In this document: positions 1-9,868 of the stretch, piece after piece
Layout: every line of letters begins with the position of its first letter
How positions within the stretch are numbered: the first letter of the stretch is position 1
Assembly (NCBI RefSeq): GCF_004114935.1
Contig: NZ_CP022221.1
Location: 7,585,001 to 7,649,000, forward strand
Direction of reading: 5' to 3'
Length of the DNA stretch: 64,000 nucleotides
DNA from: Bradyrhizobium zhanjiangense
GTDB taxonomy: Bacteria; Pseudomonadota; Alphaproteobacteria; Rhizobiales; Xanthobacteraceae
Translations under genes and position numbers: made by a program
Notes under the pieces: model-generated
What the model was told of the DNA's origin: nothing
Seen by the model: only the letters and a program-made list of their open reading frames with translations
Database searches by the model: none

Positions 1-129
1 GGAAAAGGCCTTCCTCCGTCTTCAATTGATCTTTCATCGACTTTGAATCTCCCGGGCATCATCGCGGACTTCGTCGAATGCGTCGCCGCTTTGCCGCCAT
101 TGTTTCCAACGGAACACTGGCGTGCTTAG
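1..129 (+). CDS. C-terminal end of an unidentified protein (partial)
   Basis: Frame 1 is open from the first base to a TAG at 127-129, giving 42 residues ending in LFPTEHWRA. Only the 3' end of the gene is inside the window, so the product cannot be named. Position just before an FkbM methyltransferase suggests a polysaccharide-related gene, but that is inference. An open frame this short could also be chance. Confidence 0.4.
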   Translation, partial: GKGLPPSSIDLSSTLNLPGIIADFVECVAALPPLFPTEHWRA

Positions 130-212
130 CATAGAGCGGGTTGACCTCCCTTCATGTGGAGGTCAAATTGCCGGGTGGGCTGTTCAGGGCGACAAGCACG
201 GGCGAACTCATT

Positions 213-899
213 ATGCTCACAGCGCCGCTACGCTTTGCCGGCCGATTGCGCCGCTACATTTCCCGTCGCCTTTACGGCGATCCCGACTCCTATCTTGAAC
301 TATGTTCCGGCGTGATTCATGTCGGGGCAAATGCTGGCCAAGAACGAGACCTCTATGCCCGACACAAACTCAAAGTGGCGTGGATAGAACCTGTCCCGGA
401 GCAATTTGAAAAGCTTCGACAAAACATCCGTTCGCTGCCTGACCAGCGGGCAATCAACGCGCTGATCGCCGATACTGATGGCAAGCCCTATACTTTCCAT
501 GTCTCGAACAATGATGGCCTGTCATCGTCCATTCTGGATTTGCATGATCACAAGGACATTTGGCCGGATGTGCACTTCGTCCGCGACATAACGATTCGTT
601 CTTCGACGTTGAAAACGGCTCTTGAAATGTGGCAGGTCGATCCCGGGCAATACAATGCCCTTGTGTTGGACACCCAGGGCTCGGAGTTGCTGGTTCTGCG
701 GGGTGCGCAAGACATCTTGCGGCAATTCAGATTCATCAAGGCTGAAGCGGCGGACTTCGAGTCCTACCGGAATTGTGCGACCGTTGATCAAATACGCTCC
801 TATCTGAAAGCTTTTGGCTTTCAGGTGAGACGCGAGGACCGGTTTGCGAAGCGTGCATCTGGTGGCGCCTATTTCGACATCTTGTTCGAACGCGTCTAA
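213..899 (+). CDS. FkbM family methyltransferase
   Basis: SAM-dependent methyltransferase of the FkbM type, likely O-methylating a sugar of the surface polysaccharide made by the neighbouring cluster. What is seen: the SAM-binding strand VIHVGANAGQERDLY, the acidic end of strand 2 (AWIEPVPEQF) and the family motif ALVLDTQGSELLVLRGA with LDTQG. A TTG at 141 extends the frame, but the ATG at 213 begins just before the conserved region and is preferred; neither has a clear ribosome site. Length (228 aa) fits the family. The acceptor substrate cannot be read from sequence. Confidence 0.85.
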   Translation: MLTAPLRFAGRLRRYISRRLYGDPDSYLELCSGVIHVGANAGQERDLYARHKLKVAWIEPVPEQFEKLRQNIRSLPDQRAINALIADTDGKPYTFHVSNNDGLSSSILDLHDHKDIWPDVHFVRDITIRSSTLKTALEMWQVDPGQYNALVLDTQGSELLVLRGAQDILRQFRFIKAEAADFESYRNCATVDQIRSYLKAFGFQVRREDRFAKRASGGAYFDILFERV

Positions 900-1134
900 G
901 GCTGAGGTCACCGAATAACGCCAACCTGCCGGCTTTGGTCGGAGCGGATATTATCTGCAGATTACTTCTTCGCGCCTGGCGGGTCAGGTCCGACTTCTCC
1001 TTCGCGTATCCGCCGACACTAGCCCTTGCCTCGCCGCCGCCGCACGAACATCCGAAAACGGACAAACTCCCCGAACGAAATGCGTGGTACTGATTGTTCG
1101 CGCGTTTCCAGATGCAATGTGCACAGCAATAGAC

Positions 1135-3099
1135 ATGCAGCCCGTATCGCGAGCGGCGACCCATTTCAGAGCTGATGTCGAGGGGCTAAGGGCGATCGCA
1201 GTTCTATCGGTGGTCGCCTTTCATTACGGAGTTCCGGGCTTAACCGGCGGATTTGTCGGTGTAGACGTGTTCTTCGTCATATCCGGCTTCCTGATCACGC
1301 AACTTTTGCTTCGGGAGATAGCCGCGACCGGGAAACTCGATTTGCTTGGCTTCTATGGTCGCAGGGCTAAGAGACTCTTGCCTGCCGCCTTCGCGGTCAC
1401 GCTAGCGACCTTGATCATCGGATACTTCGTGCTGGCGCCCTTTGAACAGAAGGAGATGGCCAAGTCGGCCGCAGCTTCAGCGCTGTATGCCGCCAACGTT
1501 TGGCTCCTCCGCCAATCCATGAACTATTTCGCCCCCGAAAGTTCACTCAATCCCTTCCTTCATACGTGGTCGCTTTCAGTCGAGGAACAATTTTACTTGG
1601 TCTGGCCCGCGTTTCTCCTCATTGTCGGTCGTTTCAGCCAAAAGATCATCCTGCTAGCTTTGCTGATCGTAGTGTTCGGATCGTTCGCTGGCTGCATCTA
1701 CCTGACCTACGGCAAGCAAGCTTGGGCGTTCTATCTCGCGCCCCCTCGGGCGTGGGAGTTTGGAGCAGGAGCTCTGATCGCAACAAGACCCTTCGAGCGC
1801 TGGGCAAAGCAGCCTGGCTCGAGTTCGATCGTTGGATGGTTGTCCTTCGCACTTCTCATCCTGTCATTCTTTGCTATCGACGGCTTCATGGCGTTCCCGG
1901 GAGTAGTTGCCGTTGTTCCGGTGGCAGCTACGGCACTGCTGCTGCTCACGGGGAACAATCCTGCTGGACCGTCGGCTTTGCTCAGGACGCATCCGTTTCA
2001 GTTCTTCGGTGCCCGGTCCTACGCCATTTACCTCTGGCATTGGCCGGTTGCAGTTCTTGGTACGGTGCTTGTTGGCAGCACGGCACTCGCCAATTGCCTT
2101 TTCTTTGTTATGACAATCGTTCTCTCGTCGCTCAGCCTCGCCTGGCTCGAATACCCCATCAGAGCTAGCCACTGGCTGGCACAGCGATCTGTACGATCAA
2201 TAGTCATGGGCGGCGCCGTTACGTTAGCCGCCACGGTTGCCGGCATCCTTTCGTTCGCCATTGCGCAGCACGTCACGAATGCCGCGCAAGCGAAGATAGT
2301 TGCTTCGACTTCGAAATATTCACTTTCGAGCGAGAGTGGTTGTCTGGCCGGGTTCACCACACAAGGTCCCATCCGCTGCGTGTTTGGCCCATCCAGCTAT
2401 ACAAAGACAATTGTGCTGTTGGGAGATTCTCACGCCGATCAATGGACGACCGCGCTCGCGGCTATTGCCGAACAGAGAGGATGGCGGCTTATTACCTACC
2501 TGAAGGCCTCGTGTCCTATCGCTGATATCCCGGTTTCCAAGGTCTACAGTTTGCGACTTCGCCGGCTCTCGCCGCAGTGCGCAAGCTGGCGCGAGCAGGC
2601 AATCGCCATGATAAAAACTCAAGATAGCCCGGACGCGATACTGTTGGCGCAGTTTTCGAGCGGAAACGTCAAGGGACCATTCACCAATCTGGGACCTCAC
2701 GCAGTGAGCATTGAGACCTGGGAGCGTGGATTATTTGGAGCGCTCAAGGAACTCGAACCGGTCAACGCCAAGCTCATTGTGATCCGCGACAATCCCACTC
2801 CTTACCACCCCGTCGGCAATTGTCTTGCTCGGGCGGAATGGCGGCGCTTACCATTTAGCACCTGCAGTCGCAGTCTTTCGCTCACTACAAGCAACGAAGT
2901 GTTCGAAGCGGAGCAACGCGCCGTCTCGTCCATCAACAACGCGCGCATGATCGACCTAACATCGTCGATTTGCACAGGCTTGGTATGTCCGGCCATTCGC
3001 GACGGCGTCGTTGTCTATAGAGACGCAAACCATCTCACGGTTGGTTTCACACTAGTGCTTATGGATCGTCTCGCCGCAGAACTAATAGCCGCCCTCTGA
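1135..3099 (+). CDS. Acyltransferase-3 / SGNH fused membrane acyltransferase (OafA/YrhL type)
   Basis: Inner-membrane O-acetyltransferase predicted to acetylate a surface polysaccharide. Residues ~10-350 form the multi-pass acyltransferase-3 domain with RADVEGLRAIAVLSVVAFHYG near the start, which contains the family's catalytic His. The C-terminal third is a periplasmic SGNH domain with GDSHADQW and the D-x-x-H pair DANH near the end. Both active centres look complete. GTG 1084, ATG 1117 and ATG 1135 are possible starts; 1135 puts RADVEGLR at the usual distance. It stands alone, about 240 bases after the FkbM gene, in the exopolysaccharide region. Confidence 0.88.
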   Translation: MQPVSRAATHFRADVEGLRAIAVLSVVAFHYGVPGLTGGFVGVDVFFVISGFLITQLLLREIAATGKLDLLGFYGRRAKRLLPAAFAVTLATLIIGYFVLAPFEQKEMAKSAAASALYAANVWLLRQSMNYFAPESSLNPFLHTWSLSVEEQFYLVWPAFLLIVGRFSQKIILLALLIVVFGSFAGCIYLTYGKQAWAFYLAPPRAWEFGAGALIATRPFERWAKQPGSSSIVGWLSFALLILSFFAIDGFMAFPGVVAVVPVAATALLLLTGNNPAGPSALLRTHPFQFFGARSYAIYLWHWPVAVLGTVLVGSTALANCLFFVMTIVLSSLSLAWLEYPIRASHWLAQRSVRSIVMGGAVTLAATVAGILSFAIAQHVTNAAQAKIVASTSKYSLSSESGCLAGFTTQGPIRCVFGPSSYTKTIVLLGDSHADQWTTALAAIAEQRGWRLITYLKASCPIADIPVSKVYSLRLRRLSPQCASWREQAIAMIKTQDSPDAILLAQFSSGNVKGPFTNLGPHAVSIETWERGLFGALKELEPVNAKLIVIRDNPTPYHPVGNCLARAEWRRLPFSTCSRSLSLTTSNEVFEAEQRAVSSINNARMIDLTSSICTGLVCPAIRDGVVVYRDANHLTVGFTLVLMDRLAAELIAAL

Positions 3100-3225
3100 G
3101 GAAGATCGTGTCGGTCAAGCATCGCAGCGAGCGAGACTGCGGTATGAGTGCTCATCGCGGCGCTTACTTCCGGCTAGTCTCGGTCGACAAAACTATCGCA
3201 GCGCAGCTGGTTGAGGCCAGGCACC

Positions 3226-4533
3226 TCAGGGCACACGAACCGCATCCTCCACCGGCAATGCAACGTTGTCGTTAGCGCCTACCGAGCCGCTTTCCTCTTT
3301 CCCAGTTGAGTTGGACTCGCCTGCCATGACTTCCGCCCACCGCCGAACGATGGTCCACCGATCCCATCGCTCGAGGGCGCGCTTTCGTCCTTCATCGCCG
3401 TAACGCCGGCGGAGTGCGGGCGACTCACTGAGCTGGCAGACCGCAACTTCCAGAGCTGACAAATCTCCCGGCGGAATCACGAGACCGGCGCCGGCCACTT
3501 CCACCGACAGCCCCGTACCTTCTTCGGCCATCGCGATGACCGGCCGCGCGGACGCGAAGATCGCACCAAGTTTCGAGGGCAACACCAGATCGGCCGCCTC
3601 GGCCTTCTGCGGAATGAGATGAAAATCGGCCGTCGCCATCAATTCGTTGAAGCTCTCGTTGGGCTGAAGTCCAAAAAAATGGACGTTGGAATGTCCGGCG
3701 CCCATCTGCTCGAGCCTCGTTTTGTGCGGTCCCTCGCCGGTAAGAATAAAGTGAACATTTGGATGGCTTTGCTCCAATCTGACCGCAGCCTCGATTACGA
3801 GATCGAGCCCCTGCTTGTTCGACATCGTTCCAGAGTAGAGCGCAACAATATCGCCCTCGCCGAGGTTTAACTGCCGGCGGTATTTTGTCATTCGTGATCC
3901 GGGGCAGACCGTGCTGGTATCAATCCAGTTTCTGACCTCAAGCGCTTTGTTGGGCGCTAGCCCTTTGATGACCAGGCGCAGCAGCATCGCCTCAGAAATA
4001 GTTGAGACGCGATCGAATGATTTGAGGATTGCAGCTTCCGTTCTCAACATCCACTTGCGCAGTGAATGGTTGCGCAGCAGACCAAGATCGAATGCCGCGT
4101 CCACCTCGAAATCCTGCACATGAAGCCATGATTTTGCGCCGACGCGACGAGCGACGAACGAGACGAAGGCAGCCGACATCAGCGATGGCGCGACGGCGAT
4201 CATAACGTCGGGTCGCCAGGATAGCGCCTCGAAGAGGACCGGCGCCGCGCTCGTGAGCGCGAACGAAGAGTGATGGACCAGCCGTTTAGCGCCCGAGGGA
4301 TGTCCGGGCACATAAATCGGCACACGTGTTACTCGAACGCCGTCAACATCTCTCGGTCTGAAGTACGACGATTTGAATGCGGGGGGGATCTTCCAGGCCG
4401 GATAATAAGGGGGCGCCGTAACGACTCGAACTTCATGACCGTCGGCTGCCAAGCTTTCGCAGAGCTCGGCGTTGTATTTCGCAACGCCGATCAGATCTGG
4501 GGCATAGTTGATGCCCACCAAGAGAACACGCAT
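3226..4533 (-). CDS. WcaI-type glycosyltransferase family 4
   Basis: Cytoplasmic GT-B glycosyltransferase resembling the colanic-acid fucosyltransferase WcaI, 435 aa, the usual length. N-terminal MRVLLVGINYAPDLIGVAKY is diagnostic for the WcaI group. The C-terminal domain carries the donor-binding region (ALYSGTMSNKQGLDLVIEA, then LPSKLGAIFASARPVIA). GDP-L-fucose synthase lies directly upstream on the same strand, so a GDP-fucose donor is a reasonable inference. The coding strand contains a C7 tract (plus-strand 4381-4387). Confidence 0.85.
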   Translation of the reverse strand: MRVLLVGINYAPDLIGVAKYNAELCESLAADGHEVRVVTAPPYYPAWKIPPAFKSSYFRPRDVDGVRVTRVPIYVPGHPSGAKRLVHHSSFALTSAAPVLFEALSWRPDVMIAVAPSLMSAAFVSFVARRVGAKSWLHVQDFEVDAAFDLGLLRNHSLRKWMLRTEAAILKSFDRVSTISEAMLLRLVIKGLAPNKALEVRNWIDTSTVCPGSRMTKYRRQLNLGEGDIVALYSGTMSNKQGLDLVIEAAVRLEQSHPNVHFILTGEGPHKTRLEQMGAGHSNVHFFGLQPNESFNELMATADFHLIPQKAEAADLVLPSKLGAIFASARPVIAMAEEGTGLSVEVAGAGLVIPPGDLSALEVAVCQLSESPALRRRYGDEGRKRALERWDRWTIVRRWAEVMAGESNSTGKEESGSVGANDNVALPVEDAVRVP

Positions 4534-4593
4534 AAAGCCCCGCCCAAGTCAAAGTTCAGAATAAAAAGCTTTGTTGTAGTCCAAGTAGTCTAC

Positions 4594-5568
4594 TCAGCGC
4601 GTTGCGCTGACTTCCAGATGACGTCCGTAGCCTTCCAAGAAATCTGCGTAGGCCGTCGCGAGACCGGCCTGCAAAGCGACGTTCGGTTGCCAACCAAGCC
4701 CGCGAATTCTCGAGCTATCCAGCAGCTTGCGTGGCGTTCCGTCAGGCTTGGAGATATCGAACGCCAGCTTGCCTCCGTAACCCACGACTGCCGCTACGGC
4801 CGCCGCGAAGTCTGCGATCGATAACTCATCACCACTACCGACGTTTATCGGCAGGTCGCTCGAATAATTCTTCAGAAGGAAAACGCAGGCATCGGCGAAA
4901 TCGTCGACGTTGAGAAATTCGCGGAGCGGCGCGCCGGTGCCCCATACGGAGACGCTCGGCGCATTGGCGATCTTGGCTTCGTGGAAGCGCCGGATCAGCG
5001 CTGCAGGGACGTGACTATGGTCCGGATGATAATTGTCGCCGCGGCCGTAGAGATTGGTCGGCATCACCGAGATGAAATCATCGCCATACTGCCGACGATA
5101 CGCCTGGCACATTTTGAGGCCGGCAATCTTGGCGATCGCATACCACTCGTTGGTCGGCTCAAGCGGCCCCGTCAGCAATTCGCTTTCGGCGATCGGCTGC
5201 TTGGCGTGCTTGGGATAGATACAGGATGAGCCGAGGAACAACAGGCGCTGCACGCCAACCGTGTGACTTGCGCGGATGACGTTCAATTCCACCGCAAGAT
5301 TGTCGCAGAGAAAGTCGACCGGGAAACTGTTGTTGGCTGCGATACCACCGACCTTCGCAGCGGCGTGCACCACCACGTCGGGACGATTGGCCTGCAGCCA
5401 TTTCAGCGTGGGCTCTTCCTTTGTGAGGTCCAGTTCACGCCGGTCGGCCGTCAGCACAATGCAATTCTCTGATGCAAGCCTTCGGACGACAGCTGATCCG
5501 ACCATGCCGCGGTGACCCGCGACAAAGACACGTTTGCCCGTGAGATCGTAGGTTGAAACCCCTGTCAT
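4594..5568 (-). CDS. fcl: GDP-L-fucose synthase
   Basis: NADPH-dependent epimerase/reductase turning GDP-4-keto-6-deoxy-mannose into GDP-L-fucose in the cytoplasm. Seen: the Rossmann motif VFVAGHRGMVGSA near the N-terminus, the catalytic Ser in LGSSCIYP, and YxxxK in YAIAKIAG. The frame reads further upstream, but ATG 5568 is chosen because AGAGGA sits just before it and GxxGxxG then falls at the normal place (324 aa). The gene for the preceding enzyme, GDP-mannose 4,6-dehydratase, is not in this window. Confidence 0.92.
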   Translation of the reverse strand: MTGVSTYDLTGKRVFVAGHRGMVGSAVVRRLASENCIVLTADRRELDLTKEEPTLKWLQANRPDVVVHAAAKVGGIAANNSFPVDFLCDNLAVELNVIRASHTVGVQRLLFLGSSCIYPKHAKQPIAESELLTGPLEPTNEWYAIAKIAGLKMCQAYRRQYGDDFISVMPTNLYGRGDNYHPDHSHVPAALIRRFHEAKIANAPSVSVWGTGAPLREFLNVDDFADACVFLLKNYSSDLPINVGSGDELSIADFAAAVAAVVGYGGKLAFDISKPDGTPRKLLDSSRIRGLGWQPNVALQAGLATAYADFLEGYGRHLEVSATR

Positions 5569-5777
5569 CGTATCCTCTAGCAGCGGCCGGTTGGCCGGAT
5601 CCACTCCCAGGAGATCCAGCCACCGCCGCCTTAAGCAATCACGCTGCCGATGCAGCCCCGCCGATCTGGTAACACAACCTTCACCATGCGAAAGCCTATC
5701 CCGGCCCGGCAAAGATATTCATGGTGAACCTGCGCTGCGCGCACAAAAGAGCAGCACTCTGCGAAACAAAAATGAGC

Positions 5778-5808
5778 AAGGCAGCCGCATGAGCTGTGCG
5801 GCTGCCTT
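5778..5808 (-). terminator. Perfect 12-bp stem-loop, likely terminator
   Basis: AAGGCAGCCGCA and TGCGGCTGCCTT pair perfectly around a 7-nt loop. It lies 46 bases after the stop of the minus-strand secreted protein gene at 5854-6126. A mixed T stretch follows on the minus strand, and TTTAAATCTTT on the plus strand. Confidence 0.7.
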
Positions 5809-5853
5809 TAAATCTTTGCAAGAAACGGCGGCCGCCGCTGCTTCAGCCCAAGC

Positions 5854-6126
5854 TCAATATGCCCGACGTAGGACAGGACCGACAGGCGCGCAAACGCGGT
5901 CCATGTACCAGCCATAGGGCGTCTCGACCCGCACCAGGGGGCAACGGCGCACCGGCACATAGCGATATGGGTACGGCTGCGCCCAGAACGTAACAGGCGT
6001 CACCTGGCTCTCGCCCGTGAGCAGGGCTGCCGGTGCGGGCATCTGCATTGCGGCGCTTGCTCCGCTCGCCGCGCCGAGGGTAACAGTTGCGGCCAAAAGA
6101 CCTGCTCGCATCAACGTCTTAAACAT
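5854..6126 (-). CDS. Small secreted hypothetical protein
   Basis: 90-aa protein with a clear signal peptide (hydrophobic MRAGLLAATVTLGAA, likely cleavage after ASA). The mature part is rich in Pro, Tyr and Arg and carries two Cys residues, one in RRCPLVRVETPYGWYMDRVC, which could form a disulfide in the periplasm. I do not recognise a named family. It is a single gene followed by its own terminator. Confidence 0.7.
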   Translation of the reverse strand: MFKTLMRAGLLAATVTLGAASGASAAMQMPAPAALLTGESQVTPVTFWAQPYPYRYVPVRRCPLVRVETPYGWYMDRVCAPVGPVLRRAY

Positions 6127-6316
6127 CCAAAAAGCTCCTCGCCCCTGCGGATTTGATCCTCGTGCTCGTCAGACCCCAGCCGGCCGACATCGCGGTCCGC
6201 AACTAGCCCAAATAGTGAACCGAACTTTACCAAGGCGATCGGTAGAAATGCAACCGATGCCACGGCGGCCAAAGGCCTTTTGGGTCGATATGGCGCATAG
6301 GTGTGGCTTCTTGGTC

Positions 6317-7399
6317 CTACTTTTCCTCGCTCCAGGCGCCCGGGGCAGCGAGGTCGGGTGAACGGCGGTACACATCCCGGAGGAACTGGTAGTTGACCGT
6401 CTGAGCCAGCGGCACGTCTTCCTCGCCGAGCTTGGCGAAAATGAGAATATCCCGGAGCGTCCGCCAGCGGCTTTCGTCGTAGTCGCCAATACGACCGCCC
6501 GTCGGCAGCACCAACGGCCGCTGCTGCTGCAGCTCGAATTTCAGCCGCTCAGGGCTCAGCCTGGCCGGGCCGGCGCCGGCGAGAACGGGCACGCTCCGTG
6601 CATAGTCCGCATAGGTAAATTGCCATCCTCGAATGAGGCCCTGAAGGATGTCGGCAATCATGGATGGCTGTTCATGGACGAGACCATTGCTCGCGAAGTA
6701 GACCAAGCCAGGGACATGGATGCCGTAGTCTTGCGGCTTGATGACATTTAGCTTCACGAAAGCCGAACTGGAGGGATCGGGTTGCTCGTCGATTGCGGTG
6801 ATGATCGCATCCACCTCCCCGGCCCGCAGCGCCTCGAAGCTGTCGCGGCCTGGGACCTTGGTGATCTGACTCCGGGGAAGCCCGAGCTGCGCCATCATCG
6901 CATCGAAAACGACATCTCCCTCACTCGCCCTGCGGTATCCGACCCGCTTTCCGACCAGGTCAGCCGGCCGCCGCAATCCCGAGGCTTCGAGCGTAAAAAT
7001 CGCGACAGAAGTATCGAGAAAGCTCGCAGCAAACGCGGTCACGGGCACGCCACGCCAGCTCGCCAGCAAGAACTTCTGGCCGCTGGTCACGCCGATGGCA
7101 TGTTGGCGTGCAATGGTTTGGACGAAGTCAGGATCTTCAGGCTGGGCCGACACCTCAATGCGGGAGGAGAAGTATCCCTGTCTGGATGCCGCGAGTTCGC
7201 CGGCAAACCGCGCGCCATATGGCCCGTCCAGGAGGAGCTTGACTGCGGCGGCCCTGGAAGCTGTCGGAGCTCGCATAGGCGCCCTATCGGGACGAAGAAC
7301 GAGGAGTACGGTTCCTACCAACGCGACGACCGCAAGGCCAATGGCGAGGTACCGCTTCCCTCTCGGCCGAGGTCGCCGCCGGGACTGGGTTCGAGGCAA
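6317..7399 (-). CDS. Membrane-anchored NMT1/THI5-type solute-binding protein
   Basis: 360-aa periplasmic substrate-binding-like protein. Arg-rich N-terminus then one hydrophobic segment (YLAIGLAVVALVGTVLLVL) acting as uncleaved anchor or signal. The rest fits the ABC nitrate/taurine/thiamine-precursor binding fold: HAIGVTSGQKFLLA, DLVGKRVGYRRASEGDVVFD, and FEALRAGEVDAIITA. No permease or ATPase gene lies beside it, so it is an orphan binding protein or a sensor component. It is divergent from the polysaccharide initiator gene; ligand unknown. Confidence 0.75.
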   Translation of the reverse strand: MPRTQSRRRPRPRGKRYLAIGLAVVALVGTVLLVLRPDRAPMRAPTASRAAAVKLLLDGPYGARFAGELAASRQGYFSSRIEVSAQPEDPDFVQTIARQHAIGVTSGQKFLLASWRGVPVTAFAASFLDTSVAIFTLEASGLRRPADLVGKRVGYRRASEGDVVFDAMMAQLGLPRSQITKVPGRDSFEALRAGEVDAIITAIDEQPDPSSSAFVKLNVIKPQDYGIHVPGLVYFASNGLVHEQPSMIADILQGLIRGWQFTYADYARSVPVLAGAGPARLSPERLKFELQQQRPLVLPTGGRIGDYDESRWRTLRDILIFAKLGEEDVPLAQTVNYQFLRDVYRRSPDLAAPGAWSEEK

Positions 7400-7571
7400 C
7401 GAGAACTTCCTAACGGGTTGTGAAATTTAACATATCAGTCACGAGGCGAGATGGGCTACAATGCAGCTTGTGGGGTAAGGTTAATTTTTCCTTCGCCTTG
7501 TTCTAACAGCGATTTTGACCGATAGCACGGCGCGTTCGGGCAATGAATATTGCGTCAATGGGTTTGGCAGG

Positions 7572-9074
7572 ATGACTTTTCTTTCCACGCGACCGGTGCC
7601 CGTCGCTGATTCGGCGAGGGAAATTGGCGCAGTGGTCGCACCAATCGCATCCACAGCTACAGGCTTTGCGCCGAGCTGGTTGCGCCCTGTGGTTGTCGAG
7701 CGGTCGATGGCCGTGATCGATGCGGCGCTGATCGTGGTCAGCGGGATCGGCTGCGCGGTCGGCTATCACGTCGCAACCGCCGGTACGCTCGGCAAGGCCG
7801 ACGTCTATGCGGCGGCGAGCCTGCTCGTTGCGATCAATTTCGTGCTTCTGACCATCGTGCAGCAGGGCTACCGGCTGAAGGCCGTCACCGACTTAGGCCG
7901 CACGTTCCGGATGACGCTGACGACGTGGACCTTTCTGTTCGGCGCGCTGCTGGCGATCGCCTTCACGATGAAGGTCAGCGACGAATTCTCCCGCGGCACC
8001 ACGATCTCGTTCTATCTGGTCGGCCTCGCCGTCCTGCTCGCCTGGAAAACCGCCGCCGCGCGCTGGACCGCGCATGCCTTGCGCACCGGCGCCTTCGCCA
8101 ACGGCCGCGCGATCATGATCGCCGAGTTCGGCCTTGCCACCTCGTCCAACGCGGTCGACGACCTCGGCCAGCACGGCTACCGCCTGATGCGGGTGATGGA
8201 GGTCCGGCCCAAGGAGCTCGATTCGCCGCTGCTGCTGTCGTCGCTGGCGCCGCGCTTCGAGGAGCTGATCAGTTACGCGCGGGAGAACCGGATCGAGCAC
8301 GTCTTCCTGCTGATCAACTGGAGCCGGCAGCATGCGATCGACAGCATTCTGGACGTGCTGAAGATCCTCCCGCTTCCGGTGCATCTGGTGCCGGACGCCA
8401 ACACGGCGCGCTTCCTGCGCTATCCGCTCGAAGGCACCGGCAACACCTTCACCGCCGAGCTGCGCCGCGCCCCACTCTCTTATCGCGAACGCGCGCTCAA
8501 GCGCGCGCTGGACCTCGTCGGCGCGAGCCTTGCGCTGCTGGTGTTCGCGCCGGTGATGCTGGTGACCGCGATCGTGATCAAGCTGACCTCGAAGGGCCCG
8601 GTGTTCTTCCGCCAGACCCGCCACGGCTTTGGCGGGCGTGCGTTCAGGATCTTCAAGTTCCGCACCATGCGCGTGCTCGAGGACGGCCCGACGATCGTGC
8701 AGGCGCAGAAGAACGACCCGCGCGTCACGCCAATCGGCAAATGGCTGCGCAAGACCTCGATCGACGAGCTGCCGCAGCTCCTCAACGTGCTCAAGGGCGA
8801 CATGTCGCTGGTCGGCCCCCGCCCGCACGCGGCCGCCCACAACACCGAATATGAGCAGATCATCGGCAACTACGCCTTCCGCCACCACGTCAAGCCCGGC
8901 ATCACCGGCTGGGCCCAGGTTAATGGTTATCGCGGAGAAACCCGCACGCTCGAGCTGATGCAGAAGCGCGTGGAGCATGACCTGTGGTACATCAATAATT
9001 GGAGCTTGTGGTTGGACGTGAAGATTGTACTTCGAACTGGTTTTGCAGGCTTAGTTAGTAAGGGCGCATATTGA
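7572..9074 (+). CDS. Undecaprenyl-phosphate sugar-1-phosphate transferase starting EPS synthesis
   Basis: Initiating enzyme that moves a hexose-1-phosphate from a UDP-sugar to undecaprenyl phosphate in the inner membrane. The N-terminal half has about four membrane segments and a CoA-binding-like domain. The C-terminal bacterial sugar-transferase domain has KRALDLVGASLALLVFAP, GPVFFRQTRHGFGGRAF, IFKFRTM and the ELPQLLNVLKGDMSLVGPRP block. TTG 7515 opens the frame earlier; ATG 7572 is preferred. About 1.4 kb is very GC-rich, but the last ~25 codons drop in GC, where the variable cassette begins. Confidence 0.88.
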   Translation: MTFLSTRPVPVADSAREIGAVVAPIASTATGFAPSWLRPVVVERSMAVIDAALIVVSGIGCAVGYHVATAGTLGKADVYAAASLLVAINFVLLTIVQQGYRLKAVTDLGRTFRMTLTTWTFLFGALLAIAFTMKVSDEFSRGTTISFYLVGLAVLLAWKTAAARWTAHALRTGAFANGRAIMIAEFGLATSSNAVDDLGQHGYRLMRVMEVRPKELDSPLLLSSLAPRFEELISYARENRIEHVFLLINWSRQHAIDSILDVLKILPLPVHLVPDANTARFLRYPLEGTGNTFTAELRRAPLSYRERALKRALDLVGASLALLVFAPVMLVTAIVIKLTSKGPVFFRQTRHGFGGRAFRIFKFRTMRVLEDGPTIVQAQKNDPRVTPIGKWLRKTSIDELPQLLNVLKGDMSLVGPRPHAAAHNTEYEQIIGNYAFRHHVKPGITGWAQVNGYRGETRTLELMQKRVEHDLWYINNWSLWLDVKIVLRTGFAGLVSKGAY

Positions 9075-9075
9075 G

Positions 9076-9759
9076 ATGGGACGACACGTTTCCTACGATA
9101 CACAGACGATAAACTCGCCCAATCCGATTGCTAGATTTGCGCATCGAACGCGGGCCTCCCGATCAGTTGCTTTGGCCACCAAATATCTGCCGAAGGGCGG
9201 AACGATTTGTGATTTCGGAGCCGGCACAGGGCTATTCTTGACGGGTCTAGGCGACAGCAGGCCCGATGCCAAGTTATACGCTGTTGAACCTTATATGCCG
9301 GCATCAGCAGACACGAGGATTCGCTATGTTTCCGATTTTAGTGGTCTTTCTGAGAAGTTGGACTTGCTTGTCTGTTTTGAGACCTGCGAGCATTTGTCCG
9401 ACGATCAATTGAACGCGTTCTTGGAGGAGGGCGCAAAATCACTTCGCTCGACCGGGACGCTGATCGTGTCTGTACCGATCATGATGGGCCCAGTACTTCT
9501 CCTGAAGGAGCTTAACCGAGCATTCCTCTTCAGAAGAAAGTCCGACTACTCACTCAGCGAATTGATTGCGGGCACCTTTGCCCGCCCAGTTGAGCGCGCA
9601 GCCAATCGCTTGCCGACACATAAAGGCTTCGATTTTCGCTGGCTTCGTCAAATGATTTCTCAGTACTTCACAGTCGAGGAGGAATTCTATTCCCCCCTCC
9701 CTCTGCCTTGGTGGGCCAATTCCCAAGTTTTCCTAGTATGCCGCCCGGGCGCAAGTTAG
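9076..9759 (+). CDS. Class I SAM-dependent methyltransferase
   Basis: 227-aa methyltransferase with motif I as ICDFGAGTGLF, an acidic strand-2 end (LYAVEPYMP), and LDLLVCFETCEHLSDDQ where many type-11/12 family members have the post-II His. It starts one base after the stop of the initiating sugar transferase, so it is in the same transcript. GC is lower than that gene. Probable role: methylation of a sugar or lipid-linked intermediate; substrate unknown. Confidence 0.78.
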   Translation: MGRHVSYDTQTINSPNPIARFAHRTRASRSVALATKYLPKGGTICDFGAGTGLFLTGLGDSRPDAKLYAVEPYMPASADTRIRYVSDFSGLSEKLDLLVCFETCEHLSDDQLNAFLEEGAKSLRSTGTLIVSVPIMMGPVLLLKELNRAFLFRRKSDYSLSELIAGTFARPVERAANRLPTHKGFDFRWLRQMISQYFTVEEEFYSPLPLPWWANSQVFLVCRPGAS

Positions 9760-9868
9760 TTGATCGTCGGCGCTTGTGTTTGACTGATGTACTCACACAG
9801 CATTTCGACAATCGTCGCGCTTGTCCGACCAACAGCTTGTTGATCCATCTCAAGTACCCCACCCGTTC

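Noticed and set aside
7893..8978. 361-codon minus-strand frame opposite the initiating sugar transferase
   Set aside because: Composition typical of an antisense shadow; no motif.
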